From Sphingomonas citricola (GTDB lineage Bacteria > Pseudomonadota > Alphaproteobacteria > Sphingomonadales > Sphingomonadaceae), in contig NZ_JAHXZM010000003.1 in NCBI RefSeq assembly GCF_019429535.1, positions 496,001 through 560,000 on the forward strand: a stretch of DNA of 64,000 nucleotides, in the 5' to 3' direction. The notes below the pieces were generated by a model that saw only the letters and a program-made list of their open reading frames with translations, was not told the DNA's origin and searched no databases. The translations under genes and the position numbers were made by a program. This document shows, in pieces, positions 51,381-59,276 of this stretch. Position 1 is the first letter of the stretch, and each line of letters opens with the position of its first letter.

Positions 51381-51387
51381 TCCGGGG

Positions 51388-51555
51388 TTAGAAAATCAGC
51401 GTGTAGAAACAGGTGAAGAAGGCGGCGAAGCTGAGCACGAACAGCTTCACGTCATTGTCGTCGGAACGTACCTTCCGCGCAGGCGCGGGCGGCGGCAGGG
51501 TGCGGCGAAACGGGTGGCCGGCGGCTTCGTTGGTGAGAACAAGTCTGCGCTTCAT
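51388..51555 (-). CDS. 55-residue tail-anchored hypothetical membrane protein
   Basis: Short gene with ATG at 51555 and stop at 51388. The N-terminal half is basic and Pro-rich (KRRLVLTNEAAGHPFRRTLPPPAP) and carries an acidic patch SDDND. Residues 36-55 form one hydrophobic helix, VKLFVLSFAAFFTCFYTLIF, that ends exactly at the C-terminus, so the protein is a tail-anchored membrane peptide facing the cytoplasm. No known family. Strand bias and the clean, well-shaped helix argue that it is real. It lies convergent with the LplT-like gene and divergent from the gamma carbonic anhydrase. Confidence 0.65.
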   Translation of the reverse strand: MKRRLVLTNEAAGHPFRRTLPPPAPARKVRSDDNDVKLFVLSFAAFFTCFYTLIF

Positions 51556-51658
51556 GGCGCTGGTAAACGCGACGTTTACGATTTGGTCGATTAAACCCCT
51601 TGGTTAACGCCCGTACCGAAACGGGACGTACCCGAACGGGACACGTTAGGAGAGATTG

Positions 51659-52183
51659 ATGCCGCTCTACGCCTTCAAGGGGAAGCGCCCGACCCGCCAC
51701 GCAACCGCCTGGGTCGCCCCCAGCGCCGACGTGATCGGCGAGGTGATCCTCGGCGAGGACGTGAGCGTGTGGTTCCGCGCGGTGATCCGCGCCGACAATA
51801 CGCCGATCCCGATCGGCGCGCGCAGCAATGTCCAGGAAGGCGCGATGCTCCATTCCGATCCAAATTCACCGCTGACGATCGGCGAGGACGTGACGATCGG
51901 GCACCACGCGATCCTTCACGGCTGCACGATCGGTAACCGCGTACTGATCGGCATGGGGGCGACCGTGCTCAACAACGCGGTCATCCCCGACGACTGCCTG
52001 GTCGGCGCCGGCGCGCTGGTGACCGAGGGCAAGACCTTTCCCGCCGGCAGCCTGATCGTCGGCAGCCCCGCCAAGGCGGTACGCGCGCTCGACGAGCGCG
52101 CGATCGCGATGCTGAAGGTGTCAGCAGCGCATTATGTCGCGAACGGGCGGGCAGCGGCGGTGGAGTTGCACGAGGTAGAATAG
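51659..52183 (+). CDS. gamma-type carbonic anhydrase-like hexapeptide protein
   Basis: Trimeric left-handed beta-helix protein of 174 residues. DVIGEVILGEDVSVWFRAVIRAD and RSNVQEGAMLHSDPNSPLTIGEDVTIGHHAILHGC contain the three zinc-binding His positions (His near 66, His near 83-84 and His near 88) of the YrdA/PaaY group. Members bind zinc and CoA-related ligands; carbonic anhydrase activity varies. AGGAGAG precedes the ATG at 51659. A TTG three bases earlier would be an unlikely start. Confidence 0.88.
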   Translation: MPLYAFKGKRPTRHATAWVAPSADVIGEVILGEDVSVWFRAVIRADNTPIPIGARSNVQEGAMLHSDPNSPLTIGEDVTIGHHAILHGCTIGNRVLIGMGATVLNNAVIPDDCLVGAGALVTEGKTFPAGSLIVGSPAKAVRALDERAIAMLKVSAAHYVANGRAAAVELHEVE

Positions 52184-52223
52184 CGCGCTGGACAGGCGCG
52201 ACCGCGTCTGCATAACCCGAATT

Positions 52224-53201
52224 ATGTCGAAGCCCGCCATCCTCAGCCGCCTGCGCCTGCCGATCATCGGTTCGCCGCTGTTCATCATCTCCGGTCCGGA
52301 GCTGGTCATCGCGCAGTGCAAGGCGGGGATCGTGGGGTCGTTTCCCGCGCTGAACGCGCGTCCGGCGGCGCTGCTCGACGAATGGCTGCATCGGATCACC
52401 GAGGAACTAGCCGCGCACAACCGCGCGCATCCCGATCGCCCCGCCGCGCCGTTCGCGGTCAATCAGATCGTGCACAAGTCGAACGACCGGCTCGAGCAGG
52501 ATCTAGCGGTGTGCGAGAAGTGGCAGGTGCCTATTACGATCACCTCGCTCGGCGCGCGTGCCGAACTGAACCAGGCCGTCCACGCCTGGGGCGGGATCAC
52601 GATGCACGACGTCATCGACGACCGCTTCGCACGCAAGGCGGTGGAGAAAGGTGCCGACGGACTGATCGCGGTCGCCGCGGGCGCGGGCGGGCATGCCGGG
52701 CGCACGTCGCCGTTCGCGCTGGTGAGCGAGATCAGGCAATGGTTCGACGGTCCGCTGGCTCTGTCGGGATCGATCGGCACCGGCGACGCGGTTCTGGCGG
52801 CGGAGGCGATGGGCGCCGATTTTGCTTACGCCGGATCGATCTTCATCGCGACCGAGGAAGCGAACGCCGACGACCGCTACAAGCAGGGCATCGTCGAGGG
52901 GCGCGCCGCCGACATCGTCTATTCGGACCTATTCACCGGCGTGCACGGCAACTACCTGCGCGGGTCGATCGAGGCGGCGGGGCTCGACCCCGACAACCTG
53001 CCCGCGGGCGACTATAAGACGATGAACTTCGGCGGCGGCGACAATGCCGGCAAGGCGAAGGCGTGGCGCGACATCTGGGGATCGGGCCAGGGCATCGGCT
53101 CGGTCGACAAGGTCGAAACGGTCGCGGCGCGCGTCGATCGCCTCGAGCGCGAATATCAGCGCGCGCGCGCGCGGCTCGGGCTCGGCGCCGCTGCGGCCTG
53201 A
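52224..53201 (+). CDS. nitronate monooxygenase-like FMN oxidoreductase (second copy)
   Basis: FMN-dependent TIM-barrel protein of 325 residues. LRLPIIGSPLFIISGPELVIAQCKAGIVGSFPALN, VAAGAGGHAGRTSPFALVSEIRQWF and SGSIGTGDAVLAAEAMGADFAYAGSIFIATEEA mark the NMO / enoyl reductase-like family. Its sequence is different from the copy at 3941-4936 (no GHPGEDD, with GGHAGRTSPFAL instead), so the two belong to separate subgroups with possibly separate substrates. It is convergent with rcdA. Confidence 0.85.
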   Translation: MSKPAILSRLRLPIIGSPLFIISGPELVIAQCKAGIVGSFPALNARPAALLDEWLHRITEELAAHNRAHPDRPAAPFAVNQIVHKSNDRLEQDLAVCEKWQVPITITSLGARAELNQAVHAWGGITMHDVIDDRFARKAVEKGADGLIAVAAGAGGHAGRTSPFALVSEIRQWFDGPLALSGSIGTGDAVLAAEAMGADFAYAGSIFIATEEANADDRYKQGIVEGRAADIVYSDLFTGVHGNYLRGSIEAAGLDPDNLPAGDYKTMNFGGGDNAGKAKAWRDIWGSGQGIGSVDKVETVAARVDRLEREYQRARARLGLGAAAA

Positions 53202-53214
53202 ACCACGCGAACGC

Positions 53215-53676
53215 CTAGAACGCGGTCGCCAACCGATCGAGCATCGCGCGGGCGGGGCTCGGTTCGTACGCGCCGCGCCCCTGTGCCGCGTCGAGCCGCG
53301 ACACGCGGCGATGGAGGTCGATGCTCGCCGCGATCATCCGCTGCGCCTGCGCGGGCATGTCGTCGGCGACGTGCGCGTCGGTATCGGGGGCCTCGCCCAG
53401 CCGCCGCGACGGTTCCAGCGCCTGCGCTGCTGACAGTTCCCCCGCGATCACCGCGCGTTGAGTCAGCAACCACGCGATCACGTGCATCAGCCGGGTCGTC
53501 ACCTTGAGCGACTCGCAACTGAACGACACGCGAGTCATCGGCGACAGCATCTCCCGCTCGAGCCGCCCGACCTCGTCGAAATAGCTGCGTGCCTCGTCGG
53601 CGAGCAGCATCGCCTCGACATAGACCGAGTCGATCAGCCGGCGATGAATTCGGTCGTCGGGAAAGCGGTGCAGCAT
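53215..53676 (-). CDS. rcdA: RcdA family protein (DUF1465), CtrA degradation adaptor
   Basis: Helical protein of 153 residues matching DUF1465. VYVEAMLLADEARSYFDEVGRLEREMLSPMTRVSFSCESLKVTTRLMHVIAWLLTQRA is the conserved core. In Caulobacter RcdA helps deliver the master cell cycle regulator CtrA and other clients to the ClpXP protease. The family is confined to alphaproteobacteria, which supports the host assignment. The partner genes cpdR, popA and ctrA are not in this window. Confidence 0.88.
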   Translation of the reverse strand: MLHRFPDDRIHRRLIDSVYVEAMLLADEARSYFDEVGRLEREMLSPMTRVSFSCESLKVTTRLMHVIAWLLTQRAVIAGELSAAQALEPSRRLGEAPDTDAHVADDMPAQAQRMIAASIDLHRRVSRLDAAQGRGAYEPSPARAMLDRLATAF

Positions 53677-53757
53677 GGGTCAGGATCGTGCCATAGCGCG
53701 CGAGAACGCGCCACGGGTGCCTGCGCGCGGTACCGGCGGCGCCAGTCTCATTTCGGA

Positions 53758-53952
53758 TCAGGCGATGCTGTCGGGCAGCAGATAATCCTCGAGCGTGCTG
53801 ATCTCGTCGCGCAGCTTCAGCTTTCGCTTCTTCAACCGCGCAAGCTGCAATTGGTCGGGTACACCGTCCGACAAGGCGGCGATCGCACTGTCGAGATCGC
53901 GATGCTCGATCCGCAGCAGGTTGAGCCGCGCGAGAATATGCTGTTCGTCCAC
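53758..53952 (-). CDS. YdcH family (DUF465) small protein
   Basis: Protein of 64 residues with two helices forming a hairpin: EQHILARLNLLRIEHRDLDSAIAAL and LQLARLKKRKLKLRDEISTLEDYL. The Leu-Lys-Lys-x-Lys-Leu-x-Leu-Lys/Arg-Asp-Glu pattern is the YdcH/DUF465 signature. The function is unknown. A second member of the family lies on the opposite strand 185 bases away. Confidence 0.85.
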   Translation of the reverse strand: MDEQHILARLNLLRIEHRDLDSAIAALSDGVPDQLQLARLKKRKLKLRDEISTLEDYLLPDSIA

Positions 53953-54136
53953 TCGGTTGCGCCCCCAGACCGCTCTTCCCCGCTCTTATAGCCGGCGATA
54001 CTGCGCATGTGCAGCAAATCGCACGTCATCGCGCAGTCGCCGCGATCCGTCGCAAGGTCACGATTTGTAGCGAGACTTTCGCGTCGATTGGTGGTTCACT
54101 CCCCAGTCTCGTTCAACCACGAAGGAGGAAAGAGCG

Positions 54137-54295
54137 ATGCAGACTGCCCATATGCAGGCCCTGGAGGCGAAGCACGCCACACTCGATCAACGGATCCACG
54201 CCGAGTCGCAGCGCCCCCTGCCCGACGCCGCCGTGCTCGCGGATCTGAAGAAGCAGAAGCTGCGGTTGAAGGAAGAAATCACCGCGGCGCATTGA
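54137..54295 (+). CDS. YdcH family (DUF465) small protein, second copy
   Basis: Short gene of 52 residues. The reading is HMQALEAKHATLDQRIHAES, a short PLPD turn, then LADLKKQKLRLKEEITAAH, the same helix hairpin and Leu-Lys-Lys-Gln-Lys-Leu-x-Leu-Lys-Glu-Glu core as its neighbour but 12 residues shorter. GGAGG lies ten bases before the ATG. A strong terminator follows, so it is a monocistronic gene. Confidence 0.88.
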   Translation: MQTAHMQALEAKHATLDQRIHAESQRPLPDAAVLADLKKQKLRLKEEITAAH

Positions 54296-54307
54296 GGCTC
54301 TGACGTG

Positions 54308-54336
54308 GCCCGGCGGTGCTGATCCGCCGGGCTTTT
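54308..54336 (+). terminator. rho-independent terminator after the second ydcH-like gene
   Basis: GCCCGGCGG pairs perfectly with CCGCCGGGC around a seven-base loop and is followed by TTTT. It begins 13 bases after the stop. It is the clearest intrinsic terminator in the window. Confidence 0.85.
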
Positions 54337-54366
54337 CGATACGCCGACCACCGGCGACGACGGGAC

Positions 54367-55779
54367 TCAGCGTTTCATCTGTTGCGCGATGCCGCGCCTC
54401 GTCGCCGCGCCGTAGGGCGGCTTCAAACCAGCCAGTTTGGCAACGTCGATCTTCGGCTGCCGATACACCGCCTTCGCGTGGCTGAACGTGCGAAAGCCGT
54501 CGAGCCCGTGGTAACTGCCCATCCCCGACGGACCGACGCCGCCGAAGGGCAGATCCTCCATCGAGACGTGGAAGATCACATCGTTGATCGTCGCGCCGCC
54601 CGAGATCGTGCGGTCGAGGACCTGCCGCTGCTCGCGTTCGTCGTCGCCGAAATAATAGACCGCGAGCGGACGGTCGCGCCGGTTGACCAGATCGATCGCG
54701 CCATCCAGCGTATCGTAGCGGCGGATCGGCAGGACGGGGCCAAAAATCTCCTCCTGCATCAGCGTCATGTCGTCGGTCACGTCGCGGACGATCGTCAGCG
54801 GCATCTTGCGGCTGTTGGTGGCGCCGAAATCCTCGTGTCCCGGGTTGACGACCTCGACGCGTGCGCCCTTCGATCGCGCATCCTCGACCCAGTCGGTCAG
54901 GCGCTGGTGGTGGCGATCGTTGATGATCGCGGTGTAGTCGGGATTGGTGAGGAGCGTCGGGTACATCGCCGACGCCGCCGATTTGAGCCCGGCGACCACC
55001 GCTTCCTCCTGCTCGGGGCGGACGAGCATATAGTCGGGGGCGAGGCAGATCTGCCCGGCGTTCAGCATCTTGCCGAGCGCGACGCGCTCGGTCGTGCGCG
55101 CGACGTCGGCGCTTTCTCCCACGATCACCGGCGACTTGCCGCCGAGTTCGAGCGTGACGGGCACGAGGTGATCCGCCGCGGCGTGGAGAATGTGACGCGC
55201 GATCCCCGTTGCGCCGGTGAAGATCAGGTGATCGAACGGCAGTTCCGCGAACGCCTTGCCGACCTCCGGCCCGCCCTCGACGAAGGCGAGTTCGGCCGCG
55301 TCGAAATACTGCCGCGCGATCTCAGCCATCAGCGCGCCGGTAACGGGCGTGAACTCGCTCGTCTTGACCATCGCGCGATTGCCCGCGGCGAAAATGCCCG
55401 CGAGCGGCGACATGACGAGATTGACCGGGAAATTCCACGGCGCGATCACGCCGACGACACCCTTGGGCTGATATTCGACCGCGGCCTTCGCGCCGAGCAG
55501 CCCGAGCGGGAATTGCACGCGACGTTTTTCCGGGCGGGCCCAGGTTTCGAGATGCTTCAACGCGTGGCGGATCGGCGCGACCGAACTCGCGATATCGGTC
55601 ATCATCGATTGTTCGCGGCTGCGATGGCCGAAATCCTCCGATAAGGCGTCGCACAGGCGGTCGGCATGGTCAGCGATCATCGCGGCTGCGCGGCTCAGCC
55701 GATCGCGCCGCGTCGCCAGGGGTTCGGGAAGCGCCGCCATGAACGCGGCACGTTGAGCATCCAATACGTCACGCATCAC
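54367..55779 (-). CDS. coniferyl aldehyde dehydrogenase-type aldehyde dehydrogenase
   Basis: NAD(P)-dependent aldehyde dehydrogenase of 470 residues. VVGVIAPWNFPVNLVMSPLAGIFAAGN holds the oxyanion Asn, TLELGGKSPVIVG the general-base Glu, and NAGQICLAPDYMLV the nucleophile Cys. EEIFGPVLPI and SGGATINDVIFHVSMEDLPFGGVGPSGMGSYHG fit the coniferyl / fatty aldehyde dehydrogenase branch. The short tail of about 30 residues has no membrane anchor. It could oxidise aromatic or long-chain aldehydes. No aromatic degradation genes lie nearby. Confidence 0.9.
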   Translation of the reverse strand: MMRDVLDAQRAAFMAALPEPLATRRDRLSRAAAMIADHADRLCDALSEDFGHRSREQSMMTDIASSVAPIRHALKHLETWARPEKRRVQFPLGLLGAKAAVEYQPKGVVGVIAPWNFPVNLVMSPLAGIFAAGNRAMVKTSEFTPVTGALMAEIARQYFDAAELAFVEGGPEVGKAFAELPFDHLIFTGATGIARHILHAAADHLVPVTLELGGKSPVIVGESADVARTTERVALGKMLNAGQICLAPDYMLVRPEQEEAVVAGLKSAASAMYPTLLTNPDYTAIINDRHHQRLTDWVEDARSKGARVEVVNPGHEDFGATNSRKMPLTIVRDVTDDMTLMQEEIFGPVLPIRRYDTLDGAIDLVNRRDRPLAVYYFGDDEREQRQVLDRTISGGATINDVIFHVSMEDLPFGGVGPSGMGSYHGLDGFRTFSHAKAVYRQPKIDVAKLAGLKPPYGAATRRGIAQQMKR

Positions 55780-55802
55780 ACTCTCCCCTGTTGTATGTTT
55801 GT

Positions 55803-56249
55803 CTAACTCGCGCAGCCGATCATCCCGGCGAGGGGCATGATCACCCCGTCCTTGTCACCGCGTTCGACGAGCAGCGTCGCGTCGGACACGATCGCACCCT
55901 GCGCCAGATCGGGCCGGCGCGTGATCGTCATGGTGAGCGTCACTGCGGTGTCCCCTGCAACGTAGCGCGTCTGGCTGGCGAACCCGAGGTCAACGGCAGC
56001 GCCGGTCGCGGCGCGCGCATAGTCGCGTACCTGCCCGTCGAGCGCGATCCGCAGCACACCCGCCTCCGCGCCCGCCATCGCGACCAGCGTCCGCGTCTCA
56101 CCCGTGCTGAACAGATAGGCCGCGCACCCCTTCGCGGGCAGCGACTGCCGCCCGATGCCGCCGATCGGATAACCGTCGATCGAGGCGGGTGGACGCGGCT
56201 CGGCGGCACCGGGTGCGAGCAGTAGCGCGGCGAGAAGCGCGGAGATCAT
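55803..56249 (-). CDS. exported hypothetical protein coupled to the prepilin peptidase gene
   Basis: Protein of 148 residues starting at an ATG that overlaps the prepilin peptidase stop (ATGA). A signal peptide (ISALLAALLLAPGAAEPRPP) predicts export. The mature region reads as a beta-rich domain, with GCAAYLFSTGETRTLVAM, LRIALDGQVRDYARA and TAVTLTMTITRR, and a terminal Cys in MIGCAS that could pair with GCAAY. I do not recognise the family. The coupling suggests a part in pilus or secretion surface assembly, but the sequence does not prove it. Confidence 0.68.
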   Translation of the reverse strand: MISALLAALLLAPGAAEPRPPASIDGYPIGGIGRQSLPAKGCAAYLFSTGETRTLVAMAGAEAGVLRIALDGQVRDYARAATGAAVDLGFASQTRYVAGDTAVTLTMTITRRPDLAQGAIVSDATLLVERGDKDGVIMPLAGMIGCAS

Positions 56250-56995
56250 GGCGCCAGGATTATCATGACGAGCCACGCCGGGTAAGCCGCCACGGCGAGA
56301 AACGTCCCGAACGGCAACACATCGTCGGCGGCGACCGCGCGGCCGCGCATGGCCTGGACCAGCACCAGCCCCAAGCCGATCAGCCCGGCGAACAGCAGCA
56401 CCGCGGGCAGCATCCGCCAGCCGAGCCACAGCCCGATCGCGCCGAACAGCTTGGGATCACCGCCGCCCAGCCCCTCGCGCCCGCGCAACCGGCGATAAGC
56501 GGCAGCGATCAGCCACAAGACGGCGAAGCCCCCTACCCCGCCGATCAACCGATCGCCGAGCGGCGGCGCGCACCAGACCGCGCTCAGCACACCGGCGAGC
56601 GCGAGCACGACGACGAGCGGGTCGGGCAGCCACAGTTCGGCCGCGTCGAGCGCAGCGAGCGTCAGGAGTAGCCAGCCAAGGAACGCACCCGCCACGCCCG
56701 CCAACCCCGGCGCGGCGAACGCGGAGATGCCACCGATCGCAGCGCAGCCCAGCTCGATCCCAAGGTGCCGCGGGTCGATCTGCGCGTGGCATGTGCGGCA
56801 GCATCCACGCGCTGCGACCGCGCTGACGATCGGAACGAGATCCCACGCCGCGAGGGCGCGCCCGCAGCCATCGCACGCCGATCGGCCGCGCAGCACCGAG
56901 CGACCCTCTGGCCAGCGCACGACGATGGTCGACAGGAAACTGCCAGCAATCGCGCCGGCAATGGCAAGAAGCACGACCCATGATGCCACCGTCAC
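56246..56995 (-). CDS. pilD: prepilin leader peptidase / N-methyltransferase (A24)
   Basis: Membrane aspartic protease of 249 residues that processes type IV prepilins or pseudopilins. The zinc-type pairs CDGC and CRTC lie in the N-terminal cytoplasmic domain. The catalytic aspartates are in AELWLPDPLVVV (with LDAAELWLPD) and in GGGDPKLFGAIGLWLG. Eight hydrophobic segments. The start is doubtful: GTGs at 56995 and 56989 give a family-size N-terminus, while an ATG at 57067 would add 24 residues without similarity. No pilin genes lie in this window. Confidence 0.85.
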   Translation of the reverse strand: MTVASWVVLLAIAGAIAGSFLSTIVVRWPEGRSVLRGRSACDGCGRALAAWDLVPIVSAVAARGCCRTCHAQIDPRHLGIELGCAAIGGISAFAAPGLAGVAGAFLGWLLLTLAALDAAELWLPDPLVVVLALAGVLSAVWCAPPLGDRLIGGVGGFAVLWLIAAAYRRLRGREGLGGGDPKLFGAIGLWLGWRMLPAVLLFAGLIGLGLVLVQAMRGRAVAADDVLPFGTFLAVAAYPAWLVMIILAP

Positions 56996-57096
56996 GCGTG
57001 TCTCCCACCTCTGGCAATCGCGTGTCGCATATCTTAGGTGCGGTGCAACAACCAGCGCCGGCTCCATGCAGGCCGGCCGCCCAGCAGGAGCATGTC

Positions 57097-58284
57097 ATGG
57101 CTAGCGATCCCGTCGTCATTCTTTCCTACGCTCGTACCCCAATGGGGTCGATGCAGGGGACCCTGGCGGGTGCGAGCGCGCCGCAACTGGGCGCAACCGC
57201 GGTGAAGGCGGCGGTCGAGCGCGCGGGCGTGAGCGCGGAAGCGGTCGAGCGGATCTATATGGGCAACGTGCTGTCCGCGGGCCTCGGCCAGGCGCCGGCG
57301 CGTCAGGCCGCGATCTTCGCGGGACTGGGCGAGCATGTCGAGGCGACGACACTCAACAAGATGTGCGGGTCGGGGCTGCAGGCGGCGATCATGGGGGCCG
57401 AAGCACTCGGCGCCGGGTCGATCGACCTGCTCGTCGCGGGCGGCATGGAGAGCATGACCAACGCGCCTTATCTTTCGAAGGCGCACCGCGGCGGCGCGCG
57501 GATCGGGCACGATCGCCTGTTCGATCACATGTTCCTCGACGGGCTCGAAGATGCGTACGAGCCGGGCAAGGCGATGGGTGTGTTCGCCGAGGAGACCGCG
57601 CAGGAATATCAGTTCACGCGCGAGGCGCAGGACGATTACGCGATCAAATCGCTCCAGCGCGCGCAGGCGGCGCAGAAGTCGGGCGCGTTCGACCGTGAGA
57701 TCGTGTCGGTGGAGGTCGCCGGGCGCAAGGGCAGCACAACGGTCAGCCTCGACGAGCAGCCGGCGAAGGGCGATGTCGCCAAGATCCCGACGCTGAAGGC
57801 GGCGTTCGCGAAGGACGGCACGATCACCGCCGCCAACGCTTCGTCGATTTCCGACGGTGCGGCCGCGCTGGTGATGACGCGGCTGTCGGTCGCCGAGCGG
57901 CTGGGGCTGAAGCCGGTCGCGCGCGTCGTCTCCAACGCCGCGCACGCGCACGCCCCCGCCCGCTTCACCACCGCGCCGGTCGCGGCGATGCGCAAGGCGT
58001 TGGAACGCGCAGGTTGGAGCAAGGATGAGGTCGACCTGTTCGAGGTCAATGAGGCGTTCGCCTGTGTCGCGATGATCGCGATGCGCGATCTCGGGATCGA
58101 TCACGAGAAGCTCAACGTCAACGGCGGCGCGTGCGCGCTGGGTCACCCGATCGGTGCCTCGGGCGCGCGCGTGCTCGCGACGTTGCTCGGTGCGATGGAG
58201 AATCGCGGCGAGAAGCGCGGGCTCGCGTCGCTGTGCATCGGCGGCGGCGAGGCGGTCGCGATGGCGGTCGAACTGATGAACTGA
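57097..58284 (+). CDS. acetyl-CoA C-acetyltransferase (thiolase)
   Basis: Degradative or biosynthetic thiolase of 395 residues. The nucleophile Cys lies in LNKMCGSGLQAAIMGAEA, the general base pair is in NVNGGACALGHPIGASGAR (His) and LCIGGGEAVAMAVE; here the second Cys is in LCIGGG, as in this family. GMESMTNAPYL and FEVNEAFACVAMIAMRD are also typical. It condenses or cleaves acetoacetyl-CoA. AGGAG lies six bases before the ATG at 57097. It is divergent from the prepilin peptidase and convergent with a metallo-beta-lactamase-fold gene. Confidence 0.95.
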   Translation: MASDPVVILSYARTPMGSMQGTLAGASAPQLGATAVKAAVERAGVSAEAVERIYMGNVLSAGLGQAPARQAAIFAGLGEHVEATTLNKMCGSGLQAAIMGAEALGAGSIDLLVAGGMESMTNAPYLSKAHRGGARIGHDRLFDHMFLDGLEDAYEPGKAMGVFAEETAQEYQFTREAQDDYAIKSLQRAQAAQKSGAFDREIVSVEVAGRKGSTTVSLDEQPAKGDVAKIPTLKAAFAKDGTITAANASSISDGAAALVMTRLSVAERLGLKPVARVVSNAAHAHAPARFTTAPVAAMRKALERAGWSKDEVDLFEVNEAFACVAMIAMRDLGIDHEKLNVNGGACALGHPIGASGARVLATLLGAMENRGEKRGLASLCIGGGEAVAMAVELMN

Positions 58285-58292
58285 CGGATCGT

Positions 58293-58317
58293 CGCCCCTC
58301 CCGATGCGGGAGGGGCG
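58293..58317. terminator. strong bidirectional hairpin between convergent genes
   Basis: CGCCCCTCCCG and CGGGAGGGGCG pair perfectly over eleven bases with an ATG loop. The hairpin lies nine bases after the thiolase stop and six bases before the stop of the convergent hydrolase gene, so it can end both transcripts. It has no U run. C4TC3-type hairpins look like a scattered intergenic element: 12363-12382 carries a degraded form. Confidence 0.65.
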
Positions 58318-58322
58318 GCGGT

Positions 58323-59201
58323 TCAACGCTGCTCGGGCTGGAAGGCGTAGCCCGCGCCCGATCGGACAACGTAGCCGATGCCGGGATAGGGGAAATGCCC
58401 GGCGAAAATGCGCTGATGCGTCGCTGCCAGTTGTGCGAGTTCGCGCTCGCGTGTCCGTGCGCCCTGCTGCTTGTCGCCGTCATATTGGATCCGCCACGCC
58501 GGCTCGGCGAGCGAGACGATCGCGCTGTGTGCGGTGTCGCCGATGACGAGCAGGCTCTGCTTCCCCGAGCTGATGCGATAGCCGCTGTGGCCCGGCGTAT
58601 GGCCGGGAAGCGCCACCGCGGTGATGCCGGGCATCACCTGCGCACCCGGTGCGAAGGTTTTCACTTGCGCCTTGATCACCGGCGCGACCGCGGCGGCGCG
58701 GCCCTGCTGTAATGACTGCCATTCGGGCGCTGACATCCGCATCGTCGCGCGGGGGAAGGCGGGTTTGCCGTTCGCATCGACCAGGCCGCCGACGTGATCG
58801 GGGTGGCCGTGCGTGATCAGCACGTCGGTTACCTGATCGGGCGTGACCCCGGCGGCGGCGAGGCTGCGCACCAGCACGCCGTTCATCTTCGCGCCGAAAC
58901 CGCTGTCGATCAGCACCACGCGACCCGGTAGACGGACGAGAAGCTGGTCGACGCCGAGTGTGATCGGATCGGCGGGCGCACCCCGCGCGCGCAATACCGC
59001 CGCGACGTCCGCAGTCGGATGACCAATGCCGAACGTCTGCCCGTCGTTCGCCACGACGTTTTTCGCGTCGCGCAGCGAGACGACCTCGACCGCGCCGACG
59101 CGAAACGGGGTGGCGGCGGGCGCGGCAACCCGCGGCGCGGCGGATACCGCGACCGCGGCGAAGGCAGCACCGAGCGCGAGCGAGGCGAGTGGGCGGATCA
59201 T
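58323..59201 (-). CDS. exported metallo-beta-lactamase-fold hydrolase
   Basis: Protein of 292 residues. A signal peptide (IRPLASLALGAAFAAVAVSAAP) predicts a periplasmic place. The zinc motif THGHPDHVGGL (His-x-His-x-Asp-His) is intact, and further metal His lie in LPGHTPGHSGYRIS and GDTAHSAI, with a late His in IFAGHFPYPG. This layout is common in MBL-fold lactonases, quorum-quenching enzymes and aryl hydrolases. It differs from true beta-lactamases, which have other loop sizes. The substrate is unknown. Confidence 0.9.
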   Translation of the reverse strand: MIRPLASLALGAAFAAVAVSAAPRVAAPAATPFRVGAVEVVSLRDAKNVVANDGQTFGIGHPTADVAAVLRARGAPADPITLGVDQLLVRLPGRVVLIDSGFGAKMNGVLVRSLAAAGVTPDQVTDVLITHGHPDHVGGLVDANGKPAFPRATMRMSAPEWQSLQQGRAAAVAPVIKAQVKTFAPGAQVMPGITAVALPGHTPGHSGYRISSGKQSLLVIGDTAHSAIVSLAEPAWRIQYDGDKQQGARTRERELAQLAATHQRIFAGHFPYPGIGYVVRSGAGYAFQPEQR

Positions 59202-59276
59202 CGAACGGGTCCTCTGCAGATGGCAGAGCCGAAATGACCGGCGCGCGCGTGCGTTCCCAGCGCGCCGCCCGCACTC

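Noticed and set aside
54082..54132. GTGGTT and AACCAC inverted arms before the second ydcH-like gene
   Set aside because: Only six base pairs with a loop of about 18 bases, too weak to claim as a regulatory hairpin.
58323..59201. Beta-lactamase resistance gene
   Set aside because: The metallo-beta-lactamase fold is shared by many hydrolases, and the motif spacing here is not that of known carbapenemases.
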